Assembly: GCA_018825145.1 (NCBI GenBank)
Contig: JAHJFD010000032.1
Location: 1-47,608 of the forward strand
Direction: 5' to 3'
DNA: 47,608 nucleotides
From: Patescibacteria group bacterium
GTDB taxonomy: Bacteria > Patescibacteriota > Gracilibacteria > UM-FILTER-43-11
Part shown: positions 7,812 to 17,479 of the stretch, piece by piece
Position numbering within the stretch: the first letter of the stretch is position 1
Layout: every line of letters starts with the position of its first letter
Notes under the pieces: generated by a model
Databases searched by the model: none
Told to the model about the DNA's origin: nothing
What the model saw: only the letters and a program-made list of their open reading frames with translations
Translations under genes and position numbers: made by a program

Positions 7812-10800
7812 CTATTCTTTTATCTCAAACCAGTCGCCATCCGTCTGGCCAAAAGTTTCGGGGTAGTACATCTCCCAGGCGCGGGCCGGACGCTCGCGGA
7901 AGTTTCCGGCCGTAGTGGCACGGGTCAGATACTCGTATTCATATACACCGGCAGGCAGATAGTCGGCGAACAAAAAGACTTCATCATCACGGAATTCAGT
8001 GTGATTGAAGTACCAAATGGGATTCCACCACCAGTAATCGCCCTGATTGCTATCACCCTGATTCACTTCATCCTGCAAGTGTTGCTGAGAAGTCTGAAGC
8101 GTGAAATCAATCGGTTCAAAGCCGGCAGGAAGCGGGCTTGAAACAGCGACAAACTGACGGTCCTCCGGAACGGTGATGGTCAGCTTAGTTTTGTAGGTTC
8201 CCTGTACGTGGTAACCCTTTTCCATTTCATCCAACGGGGTAATCTTGCGGGTGATGCCGATTCCCTGATCCGTACTTTCAAGGTGATCCAGGGTCAAAAA
8301 GTAATCCATGCTGATGTCGTAGTAGAGTCTGCCTTCGCCAATTTTGCTCAGGGTCAGATCAACATAAGATTCCCGGTCTAAATCTTCGAAGGCTTTGACG
8401 ACTTCTTCTTTGGTCAGAATGTTTTCGGCATTAAAGTCATGAGCCAGCACTTCTTCATCATCCACTTTTACGCTGGCGGAATAATCGGCATTCAGTTCAC
8501 CGGTGTCCTTTAAAAACTCCGTTAGCGCAAACAAGCTGGCCACGGTTGATTGCGTGGTATCCCAGTGTCCCGCTTCACGTACATCCAGCATATTGCGGAC
8601 CAGTTTCGGAACCATATCATGATCCGGCATCAGGCGCACCATGGCCTGAAGGACCAGCGCGGTGGTGCGGTTATTGGTATTCATCGAGAAGCGCCAGTAG
8701 CCTTCGTTTTCTTCTTCAAAATGAGCGCCCCGGGCATCGATTTTCACCCGGTCGATAATCTCTTGCAGTATCGTCTTTCCTTTCGCGTTACTTTTACCAT
8801 AGGCCATGGCCAGATAAGCGCGGGCGAAAATCGGAAGTTCGTTTCGTTTGTCATAAAGGTTATTCAGCATGCTCAGGTCAGCCTGTTTGTTCTCGGAAAG
8901 AACGTACAGAATGTAGGCGCGGGTAGTCAGGTCGATTTTATTTTCCATGTCCTGATTTCTGAGCACGTTTTTCAGATAGTCGTTGGCCTGAAAGATTACG
9001 TTGGAATCGACCGCGTAACCGGCGTTTTTGGTCATATTCAAAGCGTAAACAATGTAGGCCGTCAGGTAGGGGTAGCTTTCTGCACTACCAGTCCAGTAAC
9101 CAAAGCCGCCATCACCGCGCTGGAAGTTATAAAGTTTTTCCAGTCCTCCGATCACGTTCTTTTCGAGTGTTGCATCGTCCACAATCTTGAAGGCATTAAA
9201 ATTCTGCAGGGTCTTCAGGGCGATGTTGGGCAGAAAGCCGGAAACTGTTTGTTCTGCGCATCCGTAGGGGAATCGGGCCAGATACTCAAGACCTTTTGGC
9301 AGGTAAGTGGCCAACGTGGGAGCAATGGCAGCGGTAATGGTTCCGCGTCTGGCTTCTTTGGAAGAAGGTACATAAATCTGTTCCGTCACTTTTTCTTCGG
9401 TCACCCCCGAAGTGGCGACGGACTGAGGCGTTCCGAATTCATAAACCGGAATGCTTTCGGTGATTTCGTCCACAGCGTCTTTGCCCTCGGCTTTAAAATG
9501 AAAACTAACCTGTGTGACCGGGCTAATGGTAACCGGAAAAATAACTTTCTCCATTCCATCGGATTTTATGGTGAGTCTTTTTTCAGATCCTTCCGTGGTC
9601 ACAAAACCTTCACCATCCAAAGTAATGGTGAAGTTCTGAGTTTTGTCCGTAAAATTGTGAACTGTTGCACCCACGTCAATCATGTCGCCTTCCACCGCAA
9701 AACGCGGGCGAAGCGGACGGACAATGGTTCTTTTGGTTTCTATGATCTCGTGCACGACGGCGCCGTATTGGTTATCTTTAGTGCTTCCAATGGCCAGTAA
9801 CTGCCATGTGGTCAGGTTGTCCGGAAGAGGAAAAGACAGTGTCGCATTACCGTTTTCATCTGTCAGCACATTCGGATTCCAGTAGGCGGTGTCTTTAAAG
9901 TCGCTTCGGGCTCTGGATTCTGCATCACCTCCGCCGCCCCCCTTGGAACCGGGCTTGAAGGCTTCGACCAGGTAAGTGAGCATCTGGGAGGTCTGGACGC
10001 CCAGCCCCCTTTCTTCATAAAAATTACGAATCAGGTCAGGTAACCGGAAGCCCAGAAGAGCCTGAACGCTAAGATCCACCACACCCAGCGATACTTCGGC
10101 CTGAACCGGACTTCCGGCAAAGTCGGTGGACTTTATACTAACGTTCACTGTTTCGCCGGGGCCGTATTTCTGTTTATCCGTTTCTACTTTCAGAGTGAGT
10201 TCTTTCTGCTTTGTTTCCACAAGCAGTTTGGCATAACCTATTTTGAAGGCCGGCATGCCGGTGTCTTTGCCTTCTTCGTCAAAGGTTTCTCCATCACGGG
10301 CTTTAACAATCACGGCGGACACGTAGGCGTTCGGAATCAGGTCGGCCGTAATCGGAATTTCGATAGGCTGGGCGTTGCTTTCCACGTCGATAACCTGGCG
10401 GCTGATAACGTTCTCTCTTTCAAGCGTTATCAAAGCCTTTACGCCTTTGCCCTGGTAAGGAGATTTTATCAGTAGCTTAGCGGTGTCACCCACTTTGTAT
10501 TCCGGTTTGTCGGCAATCACATCAAGGCGGTCGTTGTTGGAATGAGGCCAGTTGATATAAATGCTCGAAAAAGCATAAAGCGAGGTGCCTGCCTTTGCCG
10601 ACCTTCCCCCCGAATCTTTAGCTTCGGCGACAATCCGATAAGAACCTCCGCTATTGATGAGTATTTCCGCAGTGGCTTTGCCGTCTTTACCGGTGGTAAC
10701 TGTGGTGTTCCTGATGAAGGTGTCCTTGGGCTCGTTTTCATAATAAAAGTAGCCGTCGACATTTTTCTTTTTAATCGTATTCCATTCGCGGGAATATAAA

Positions 10801-13745
10801 CTGAGGATGACTTTTTCCGAGGCTCTGGTACTGCCATCCGGGTTGACGGTGACAACATTAACTCCCGCTTTATCACCGGGGCTGACCACATAGTCAGCCA
10901 TCTGAACGCCCACATACAGGTCGGCTTTGTGAATTGGAACGGTTTGATTATTGCTGACTACCTGGTTATTTGGATCAGTAATGTCGGCATATACGGTGAC
11001 CATCTGACTGGTACCCTTGTCATCCAGACTGACAGGGAAGCTGATTTTAAGATCACCGTTTTTGTCCAGCTTTCCTTCACCCTCGGTGACGCTTTCAGTT
11101 TCGGCCGCGCAATCCCACCAGCACCAGCTGTCTTCCAGGGCAAACGAATACCAGCCATCGGTGTAGCGGTTGAACCAGTAATCACTCATAACTGCATTCC
11201 AGCTGACATCCGCGTCACTCATGGGGGCGCCGAAATAATAATCTCCGTTGATCTCAAAACTTACCGTATCGCCCGAAAAGTAATCTTCTTTTTCGGGACT
11301 GACTTCGACCTTGTATTCAGGTTTTCGGTATTCCAGTACGTAAAAAGAGTGGTTACGGTAATTGTTTTCAACTTTGTCCTCCGGAAGCAGGGTGATGGAC
11401 ATTTCATATCGCCCCAAAGAGGCTTCGGCATCCAGCGGTAACTCGCCGGAAAAACTTCCGTATTCATTCAGGCTAAGGGTCTTATTGTAGATTTCGTTGT
11501 AGCTCGCGTCATAAATCGAAACTTTCGCGTCAAAGTTTTTGGGAACGCTGATGATGCCGTTTTTGTTGCGGACGCGGGTGAGACCTTTAAAATAAACTGT
11601 ATCTCCGGGGCGGTAGGCCTGACGTTCGGTATAAAGGTAGGCGTCCATTTCGTAATCACCCTGTTCCGGGCCGCGGAACGAATCACGCAGGCTAAAGTTC
11701 CATGGTTCCAGGCCGTTATTCCAGTTACTGCCCAAAAAGGTAAAGTCTCCGTCTTTGGTGGCGGTGACCCAGAACTCTGGACTCCATTCATTGTTGTTGC
11801 TCTGAAATTGTTTCAGGTCGATTTCGGTTTCAAAAAAGCCTTCACTATCCGTTTTACCCGTTAAAACTTTATTGCCTTTCAGGTTGTAAAAGACAATATC
11901 GGCCTCGGCGACCGGCGCCCCTGTCTGCATGCTGACCAGCCATACCAAAGCCTTGTTGCCTGAATATTTTAGGGTAATGGCGTTGTTGGTCAGGCTGAAA
12001 TATTGGTAGGTGATTATGGGCTGATTGTTTTCGTAAGTGGAAACATACTCAGGTGCCTGAACGCGCATGGCGTAAATGCCGGGAATCAGTTTACTGCCCT
12101 TTTCTTTCTCGATATCAAAATTTATTATTTCACTCACATCCAGCTGGTTGGCGGTTTTGAGGCTGAATTTCCGGTAGCCGATGTAGTTTTGTAAATTGGG
12201 GGTAAAGCGCCAGTTGTCTTTTTCGTTTTGACGAATCTGGATGAATTTTTCGAAGGGGACTCTGGCTACTTCCAAATCAATACGGCTTATGTTGACCGCT
12301 TCAAAAGGGTAAATAGGTGTCCGGTCTTTTTCGAAAATTCCGAACTCACCCTTGCTCAGGATTTCCAGATTCGGATCAAGGGCATCAGTGGTGAATTCCT
12401 GAGTATATGGTTCAATAAGCCCCTGACCGAATGAGTCTTTGACTTGATTGTTCAGAGTGAGTTTGTAAGCTGTGCCGGGCTTCAGGTTGGTGTAAATATA
12501 CAGTTCGCGATTGTCAGACCATTCACTGGTTTTAAGCTCCACTTCATCCCAGCCTTCCGGTGCCGGCTCAAGAGTGATATTGCCTTTCAGCGTTTCGTTG
12601 TCGACAGGATTACTGAATTCCATAAAAAGCCGTTCGTAGGCGTTTTCGAATTTGTTTATTTTAAGGTCACCCACGGTGGAAAAGTTCAGCACAAAATCCG
12701 CCATACTTCCCAGATCACCTTTGGCCCCTTTAATGTCTTTGCTCACCGTGACCTGATAAGCGCTGTTCAGGCTGAGTGGGTTAACGGGAACCACCATCAG
12801 TTTATTGCGGTTCTCCTGTTTTTTCTCGTCCACCTCGTCGTAGCCGTACTTTAAATCAAATGAGAGCTCGATGGGTTTGTCTTCTGTTATCTGACTGATT
12901 CTGATGTTATTGATGGCTTTTTCCAGTTCCATTTCCTGATTGAAACTCAGAGTTATTTCGGCTCCGGGGCCGTTAAAAGAGTAATAGTCGTAGGGGTCGG
13001 TGCCGATGACCTGAGGCCGCACGGTTTCAAAGTTCCATGAAAAATCCTCAAGCGTTTTGTCGCCGTTTATGGTGGTGATGCCTTTGGGCACACTCACCGT
13101 ATAAGTGGTGGCGGGTGTCAGTTTACTGCCGGGTGTTAATTCCACTGTTGTGGTTCCCAGCCAGCGCCATTCTCCGTTTATGGCAGGCGTGATGGTGACA
13201 GGCCAGATGTCGGGGTATTTTTTGGCTCCACTGCCCTGCACGGCCGAAAGAGGGATGATAGGACGGTCAAAGACCAAATGAATCTTGGAATCGGTATCGA
13301 TGCCGGTAGCGTCCGCTGACGGATAGTTTGAAGAAAGAATCGGCGGACCGGCGACGGTGAAGCGGTATTCCACATCTTTATTAAGCGGCTTCCCGCTGGC
13401 AAACTTTGCCTGACGATTGACTGCGAAAGTCAGTGTTTCACCTTTTTCCAAGTCTTCGGCGGGTTCGAAGACCATGGTGTTACCTTCCCATGTCGCTTCT
13501 CCGGCAATGGGCGCGTCCATATTTTCTTTCAGACTTTCGGTGTCCATCTTTTCGGGAAAAGTCATGCGAAGTGATGATGTTTCACTGACCTTCTGATGGC
13601 CTTCAAAGGTGATGCTTTCGGGCGCAGGCAGAATTCCGCCCCCTTTTTTCATCTGGCTAACAAGCAGGCCGGTAACAATTAATATGAGTAAAAGGCCCAG
13701 TATCAACTTCATATTACTGATACGGGAGTTCTTATTCTTTTCCAT
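7812..13745 (-). CDS. Bacterial alpha-2-macroglobulin-like protein with thioester motif
   Basis: A very long gene, 1977 residues. Residues 13-31 form an uncleaved N-terminal membrane anchor without a lipobox. Several Ig-like domains follow (Big_5 style, DPYDYYSFNGPGAEITLSF), then MG domains with YRPGDTVYFKGL and a bait-like stretch rich in glycine near SKGGGGGDAESR. The thioester site GCAEQT has its Cys at residue 1496. The family traps proteases that attack the envelope and works with PBP1C, encoded next in this operon. Length is somewhat above the E. coli YfhM protein (about 1650). The gene occupies one eighth of the window, a heavy investment for a small genome. Confidence 0.92.
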   Translation of the reverse strand: MEKNKNSRISNMKLILGLLLILIVTGLLVSQMKKGGGILPAPESITFEGHQKVSETSSLRMTFPEKMDTESLKENMDAPIAGEATWEGNTMVFEPAEDLEKGETLTFAVNRQAKFASGKPLNKDVEYRFTVAGPPILSSNYPSADATGIDTDSKIHLVFDRPIIPLSAVQGSGAKKYPDIWPVTITPAINGEWRWLGTTTVELTPGSKLTPATTYTVSVPKGITTINGDKTLEDFSWNFETVRPQVIGTDPYDYYSFNGPGAEITLSFNQEMELEKAINNIRISQITEDKPIELSFDLKYGYDEVDEKKQENRNKLMVVPVNPLSLNSAYQVTVSKDIKGAKGDLGSMADFVLNFSTVGDLKINKFENAYERLFMEFSNPVDNETLKGNITLEPAPEGWDEVELKTSEWSDNRELYIYTNLKPGTAYKLTLNNQVKDSFGQGLIEPYTQEFTTDALDPNLEILSKGEFGIFEKDRTPIYPFEAVNISRIDLEVARVPFEKFIQIRQNEKDNWRFTPNLQNYIGYRKFSLKTANQLDVSEIINFDIEKEKGSKLIPGIYAMRVQAPEYVSTYENNQPIITYQYFSLTNNAITLKYSGNKALVWLVSMQTGAPVAEADIVFYNLKGNKVLTGKTDSEGFFETEIDLKQFQSNNNEWSPEFWVTATKDGDFTFLGSNWNNGLEPWNFSLRDSFRGPEQGDYEMDAYLYTERQAYRPGDTVYFKGLTRVRNKNGIISVPKNFDAKVSIYDASYNEIYNKTLSLNEYGSFSGELPLDAEASLGRYEMSITLLPEDKVENNYRNHSFYVLEYRKPEYKVEVSPEKEDYFSGDTVSFEINGDYYFGAPMSDADVSWNAVMSDYWFNRYTDGWYSFALEDSWCWWDCAAETESVTEGEGKLDKNGDLKISFPVSLDDKGTSQMVTVYADITDPNNQVVSNNQTVPIHKADLYVGVQMADYVVSPGDKAGVNVVTVNPDGSTRASEKVILSLYSREWNTIKKKNVDGYFYYENEPKDTFIRNTTVTTGKDGKATAEILINSGGSYRIVAEAKDSGGRSAKAGTSLYAFSSIYINWPHSNNDRLDVIADKPEYKVGDTAKLLIKSPYQGKGVKALITLERENVISRQVIDVESNAQPIEIPITADLIPNAYVSAVIVKARDGETFDEEGKDTGMPAFKIGYAKLLVETKQKELTLKVETDKQKYGPGETVNVSIKSTDFAGSPVQAEVSLGVVDLSVQALLGFRLPDLIRNFYEERGLGVQTSQMLTYLVEAFKPGSKGGGGGDAESRARSDFKDTAYWNPNVLTDENGNATLSFPLPDNLTTWQLLAIGSTKDNQYGAVVHEIIETKRTIVRPLRPRFAVEGDMIDVGATVHNFTDKTQNFTITLDGEGFVTTEGSEKRLTIKSDGMEKVIFPVTISPVTQVSFHFKAEGKDAVDEITESIPVYEFGTPQSVATSGVTEEKVTEQIYVPSSKEARRGTITAAIAPTLATYLPKGLEYLARFPYGCAEQTVSGFLPNIALKTLQNFNAFKIVDDATLEKNVIGGLEKLYNFQRGDGGFGYWTGSAESYPYLTAYIVYALNMTKNAGYAVDSNVIFQANDYLKNVLRNQDMENKIDLTTRAYILYVLSENKQADLSMLNNLYDKRNELPIFARAYLAMAYGKSNAKGKTILQEIIDRVKIDARGAHFEEENEGYWRFSMNTNNRTTALVLQAMVRLMPDHDMVPKLVRNMLDVREAGHWDTTQSTVASLFALTEFLKDTGELNADYSASVKVDDEEVLAHDFNAENILTKEEVVKAFEDLDRESYVDLTLSKIGEGRLYYDISMDYFLTLDHLESTDQGIGITRKITPLDEMEKGYHVQGTYKTKLTITVPEDRQFVAVSSPLPAGFEPIDFTLQTSQQHLQDEVNQGDSNQGDYWWWNPIWYFNHTEFRDDEVFLFADYLPAGVYEYEYLTRATTAGNFRERPARAWEMYYPETFGQTDGDWFEIKE

Positions 13746-13773
13746 GGTATTTAAATTACAAAATGCTGACTGG

Positions 13774-13782
13774 ATTTTAGCA
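13774..13782 (-). promoter_or_regulatory. Possible promoter of the macroglobulin-pbpC operon
   Basis: On the minus strand an extended -10, TGCTAAAAT, lies about 30 bases before the ATG at 13745. No clear -35 is present at 17 bases, so this relies on the extended -10 alone. Confidence 0.35.
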
Positions 13783-13840
13783 AGTTTCGGATTGTTTGGT
13801 ATAGTATTATAGTACTGGAGTAAACTTTTTAAAACTGATA

Positions 13841-14446
13841 ATGATGTCGTACAAAATTGCCATACTGTCGTCCACTAATGGAACGAACCTACAATCTTTT
13901 ATCGATGCCCGTGATCGTGGAGAGCTGGAAGGCGTTGAAATCTGCTGTCTGATTACCGATAAGGCCATGTGCGGTGCTGCCGACAAGGCCCGGGCTGCGG
14001 GAATAAAAGTCTATTTTATTGACCCAAAGCCTGTGAGCCGGGAAACCTACGATCAGTCCATTGCTGACACCCTGGCTTTCTTTGATGTTGATCTGGTGGT
14101 GCTTGGCGGTTATATGAAAATCCTGGGGCCTGCTGTGGTGGAAAAATATCGAGGCAGGATTCTGAACGTTCATCCGAGTTTACTTCCAAAGTTTGCCGGC
14201 GGGATGAATTTAAGCGTCCATCAGGCAGTTCTGGACGCCGGTGAAACCGAAACCGGCATGACAATTCATCAGGTGACCGAAGTGGTGGACGGGGGCGAGG
14301 TTATTCTGCAGAAAAAAGTGGCGGTGGAACCGGGTGACACGGCCGAAAGTCTGAAAGATAAAGTGCAGGCACTTGAAAAAGAATGGTACCCCAAAGTGGT
14401 GAAAGCGCTGGCGGAAGGCAGGGATCCCAAAGAACTTATGTCTTAA
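13841..14446 (+). CDS. purN: Phosphoribosylglycinamide formyltransferase
   Basis: The 201-residue protein matches PurN. It has the N-terminal STNGTNLQSFID loop, the catalytic NVHPSLLPKFAG segment (Asn and His of the active site), and VTEVVDGGEVI carrying the catalytic Asp. It transfers a formyl group from 10-formyl-THF to GAR in purine synthesis. Two ATGs are adjacent at 13841 and 13844. No other purine synthesis gene is in the window, so it stands alone here. The FemAB-like gene follows after eight bases, probably on the same transcript. Confidence 0.88.
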   Translation: MMSYKIAILSSTNGTNLQSFIDARDRGELEGVEICCLITDKAMCGAADKARAAGIKVYFIDPKPVSRETYDQSIADTLAFFDVDLVVLGGYMKILGPAVVEKYRGRILNVHPSLLPKFAGGMNLSVHQAVLDAGETETGMTIHQVTEVVDGGEVILQKKVAVEPGDTAESLKDKVQALEKEWYPKVVKALAEGRDPKELMS

Positions 14447-14454
14447 GCCGGCTA

Positions 14455-15354
14455 ATGAAAGACTGGAAGGATTACAAATACAGGAGTCTTTGGCAGCATC
14501 CCTTCTGGGATACTTTTATGCAGTCTGTTGGCAGGCGAACCTGGCGATTCGGGAATGACGGCGCACGGGCTATTGTGGTCAAACACAGCATGCCACTAAA
14601 TCTTTGCTGGCTTGAAGTGCCAAGGGGCCCTCTTTTTGAAGATCAGGAATCCCTGCAGAAAATTCTTGAGGATATCCGGCATGCGGCTGAAGCGGAAAAA
14701 GCCGTTTTTATCCGCATGTCTTCATATCAATCTTTGCCACTGAATATTCCGGATACCGGATTTGACCGCCATCCGCAGACAAGCCTGGTCATCGATCTGA
14801 GCGTGAGCGAAGAAGAAATCCTGGCGCAGATGAAGCAAAAGGGGCGTTACAACATTAAAGTGGCCGAAAAGCACGATGTGAAAGTGGAAGTGAGTTCGGA
14901 TATCGAAACCTTTTATCATCTGCTCAAAAAAACCGGTGAACGCGATGATTTTGGGATTCATGAAAAAGAATATTATCAGAATCTCCTGGTTGCTATGGGG
15001 CAGAATGCCCAGCTTTTGGTGGCCCGTTACGAGGACCGCGTTGTGGCAGGCGGTATATTTGTGTATCTCGATGAGTGGGGGATTTATTATTACGGCGCTT
15101 CCGATAGCCACTACCGCAATGTGATGGCGCCCTACCTGTTACAGTGGGAAGCAATTAAAGAAGCCAAAAAACGAGGATGCAAGTATTATGACTTTCTGGG
15201 CATTGCTCCTGAAGGCGCGGTAAAGCACCCCTGGCTGGGTGTAACCGGGTTCAAAAAAAAGTTCGGGGGCGAGGTGGTCGCGTATCCGAAAGCGAAAGAT
15301 CTGGTTTTGAGGCCCTTTTGGTACTTCTTATACAAATTCGCGAAGAAGAAATAG
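14455..15354 (+). CDS. FemAB-like aminoacyltransferase (peptidoglycan bridge family)
   Basis: From the ATG at 14455 the protein has 299 residues. It shows the FemAB/GNAT (BioF2-like) pattern: ILAQMKQKGRYNIKVAEKHD is the typical central helix, RYEDRVVAGGIFVYLDEWGIYYYGA the GNAT core strand pair, and YLLQWEAIKEAKKRGCKYYDFLG the conserved C-terminal helix and strand. Family members add amino acids from aminoacyl-tRNA to the peptidoglycan stem peptide. A frame extension to 14383 would overlap purN and lacks family similarity, so I use 14455, eight bases after the purN stop. Confidence 0.8.
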   Translation: MKDWKDYKYRSLWQHPFWDTFMQSVGRRTWRFGNDGARAIVVKHSMPLNLCWLEVPRGPLFEDQESLQKILEDIRHAAEAEKAVFIRMSSYQSLPLNIPDTGFDRHPQTSLVIDLSVSEEEILAQMKQKGRYNIKVAEKHDVKVEVSSDIETFYHLLKKTGERDDFGIHEKEYYQNLLVAMGQNAQLLVARYEDRVVAGGIFVYLDEWGIYYYGASDSHYRNVMAPYLLQWEAIKEAKKRGCKYYDFLGIAPEGAVKHPWLGVTGFKKKFGGEVVAYPKAKDLVLRPFWYFLYKFAKKK

Positions 15355-15386
15355 CCTTTTAAACCTTCAGGTATATATTTCTAAAA

Positions 15387-15448
15387 GGTTATATGCGTAA
15401 TAGTAGGTGTATTACATATACAATCGTATATATGATTCGCATATAACC
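15387..15448. repeat. Perfect 11-base inverted repeat enclosing two further hairpins
   Basis: GGTTATATGCG at 15387-15397 pairs exactly with CGCATATAACC at 15438-15448. Inside are TAATA/TATTA (15398-15402 with 15410-15414) and ATATAC/GTATAT (15416-15421 with 15426-15431). The whole can fold as a three-way junction or cruciform. It sits between two convergent genes and has no T run, so it is not an ordinary terminator. Confidence 0.6.
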
Positions 15449-15466
15449 CAAAAGAAGTATGACGGG

Positions 15467-17041
15467 TTATACAAGAAAAATTGAAACCACTCCGGCAATT
15501 ATGCCGTAAATAAGCATAGGTATCACGGTTTTTTTGATGATCCTGCCTTCCACGTTCATCAGGCCGAGCACCGAGCAGACCGCGACGATATTGTTGATGC
15601 AGACCATATTACCCATAGCGCCGCCTACCGACTGAGCGGCCAAAATGGTGGTCAGGTTCAGGTTTAAACTGGTGGCGATGCCCTGCTGAATGCCGCCAAA
15701 AGTCAGATTGGAAACCGTGTTGGAACCCGAGAAGAAAGAGCCGAGACCACCCAGATAAGCGGAAAAGTACTGCCAGTAACCGCCTGTCAAATCCGCCAGT
15801 GAACGGCCGATCATCAGAGTCAGGGCTTTGTCTCCGTCGACCAGTAAAAGTTTCACAAAAACCAGCGCGGCCAAAAGCGCGATGATGGGTTTCTTCATCC
15901 GCTGCCAGGACTGCGACCAGGAATTTTTGATGACTTCGCCCTTACTACTGTAAATCAGAAAGGCGATGAAGCTGACAACAAAGAAAGGAATGATGGATGG
16001 CACATAAAGCAGGGCGTGGGAAAAATTGGTGCCGGTACCCAGAATATTTTTTAGCTGGAGCACCAGTGAAGAGCTGATCAGCAGGTCGGCAACCGGTTGC
16101 AGGCTCAGGCTGAGCGAGTGGGCGGAAGATGTGAGCAATGCCTTTAAGCCGATGGCCGGAATACGGGTAATCAAAAGCAGCAGCATGGTGCCCCACAGCG
16201 GGAAAGTGGCTTTGGTAATAGCGCTCAAAGAAATCTTATCGGCCCTGATTTTTTTCGTCTTTTCCAGTCCGATACCCATTTTGGCAATCCAGACGGAAAT
16301 GATCAGTCCTATGAAGCCGCCCACAATGGAAGGGAAGTCGTAACTGCTTTGCGCCAGTAAAACGTAAGGAATCACGCAGGCCAGAATGCTCAAATAAACG
16401 AAGAGCAGGTTTTTTCTGATTTCTTTAAAACTCACCACAAAACGCAAGGCAATAATCGGAATGACGAGGGCGGCTACTGTGTGTATGATGGCGGACTTGG
16501 CTCCGATTTCGATCAGCTGGGGGTCGGTGAGGCCTAGCTGGCCCAGCCCGAACCAGACCGGCGTGCCCACAGCGCCGAAAGTAACCGGCACCGAGTTCAT
16601 AATCAGGGTTAGCATGGCCACGCTTAGTGCCGGAAACCCGAGGCCCACCAGCAGGGGGGCGGCCAGCGCGGCCGGTGTGCCGAAGCCCGAAGCCCCTTCG
16701 ATCAAAAACGCGAAAGCCCAGCCTATAATCATGAGCTGGGCGACCTTGTTGTGTGTGATACCGTTGAGCCAGTTCCGCACCACCTGCATTCCGCCCGTGT
16801 TTTCCATGGTACGGAATAAAAAAATGGCACCCCATATCACCAGTATCGGCGTCCAGGCAGTCAGCAGACCGTCGATCAGAGTGGCGTTCATCAGTTTCAG
16901 ATCCGAACCGAAATACAGAATCTTAAGCAGGTAAAGTAAAATAGCAACCAGTGGAAGCGCCAGGTGGGACGGCATGGATCTTTTTTTCGTCATCAGCCAG
17001 ATCAGGATCGCGATGGGCGAAACAGCGATGATGGTGTTCAT
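15467..17041 (-). CDS. L-lactate permease family transporter
   Basis: The 524-residue polytopic protein has the LctP/LldP signatures IEGASGFGTPAALAAPLLVG, NSVPVTFGAVGTP near the first half, and FFSGSNTVSNLTFGG with AAQSVGGAMGNMVCINNIVAVCSV near the end. Known members are lactate/glycolate:proton symporters in the cytoplasmic membrane. About 12-14 hydrophobic segments are visible and the length is near the family norm (about 550). No lactate dehydrogenase or utilisation gene is beside it. A 25-base inverted repeat directly precedes the start codon. Confidence 0.9.
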   Translation of the reverse strand: MNTIIAVSPIAILIWLMTKKRSMPSHLALPLVAILLYLLKILYFGSDLKLMNATLIDGLLTAWTPILVIWGAIFLFRTMENTGGMQVVRNWLNGITHNKVAQLMIIGWAFAFLIEGASGFGTPAALAAPLLVGLGFPALSVAMLTLIMNSVPVTFGAVGTPVWFGLGQLGLTDPQLIEIGAKSAIIHTVAALVIPIIALRFVVSFKEIRKNLLFVYLSILACVIPYVLLAQSSYDFPSIVGGFIGLIISVWIAKMGIGLEKTKKIRADKISLSAITKATFPLWGTMLLLLITRIPAIGLKALLTSSAHSLSLSLQPVADLLISSSLVLQLKNILGTGTNFSHALLYVPSIIPFFVVSFIAFLIYSSKGEVIKNSWSQSWQRMKKPIIALLAALVFVKLLLVDGDKALTLMIGRSLADLTGGYWQYFSAYLGGLGSFFSGSNTVSNLTFGGIQQGIATSLNLNLTTILAAQSVGGAMGNMVCINNIVAVCSVLGLMNVEGRIIKKTVIPMLIYGIIAGVVSIFLV

Positions 17042-17066
17042 TTTGATTTGTATTATCTAAATCAAA
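17042..17066 (-). promoter_or_regulatory. Inverted repeat at the lactate permease start, candidate operator
   Basis: TTTGATTT (17042-17049) and AAATCAAA (17059-17066) form perfect 8-base arms with a 9-base spacer. They end one base before the lactate permease ATG. A repressor site or a leader hairpin could control this gene. The region also lies upstream of yjbQ on the other strand. Confidence 0.45.
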
Positions 17067-17093
17067 TCATACCATATATAATAGGCTTGTCTT

Positions 17094-17477
17094 ATGCACA
17101 TTTATCAACTTGAAACCAAAGGCAGGGATGCCATGATCAACATCGATCATCCGGTCCAGAAGGCGGTTGAGGATTTGGGAATCAAAGATGGCATCGTGAC
17201 CGTTTATTGTCCGCATTCCACGGCGGGCGTCACCATAAACGAAAGCGATGATCCGGCGGTTCAGAAAGACATTATTCGCCGCCTGAATGATCTGGTCCCC
17301 CTGAATCTTGAATACGGGCACGCGGAAGGTAATTCCGACGCGCATATTAAAGCCGCCCTTATCGGCAGTTCCGTTCAGGTGCCGGTAGTCAAAGGGCAGA
17401 TCCGGCTTGGGCGCTGGCAGGCCATTTACTTCTGCGAGTTCGACGGTCCCCGCAAGCGCGAAATCTGGATCAAATAG
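17094..17477 (+). CDS. yjbQ: YjbQ family protein (UPF0047, secondary thiamine-phosphate synthase fold)
   Basis: The 127-residue protein carries the UPF0047 core: VTVYCPHSTAGVTINESDDP, with a conserved His and Asp, and YGHAEGNSDAHIKAALIGSS. The ending QAIYFCEFDGPRKREIW is also typical. Some members have weak thiamine-phosphate synthase activity, but the physiological role is unsettled. A TATAAT at 17077-17082 lies just upstream. It ends two bases before higA, which comes from the other strand. Confidence 0.88.
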   Translation: MHIYQLETKGRDAMINIDHPVQKAVEDLGIKDGIVTVYCPHSTAGVTINESDDPAVQKDIIRRLNDLVPLNLEYGHAEGNSDAHIKAALIGSSVQVPVVKGQIRLGRWQAIYFCEFDGPRKREIWIK

Positions 17478-17479
17478 TT

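Noticed and set aside
8550-9800. A long plus-strand frame of 416 codons inside the macroglobulin gene
   Set aside because: It lies fully antisense to a confidently identified gene and has no family resemblance; the long frame reflects codon bias on the opposite strand.
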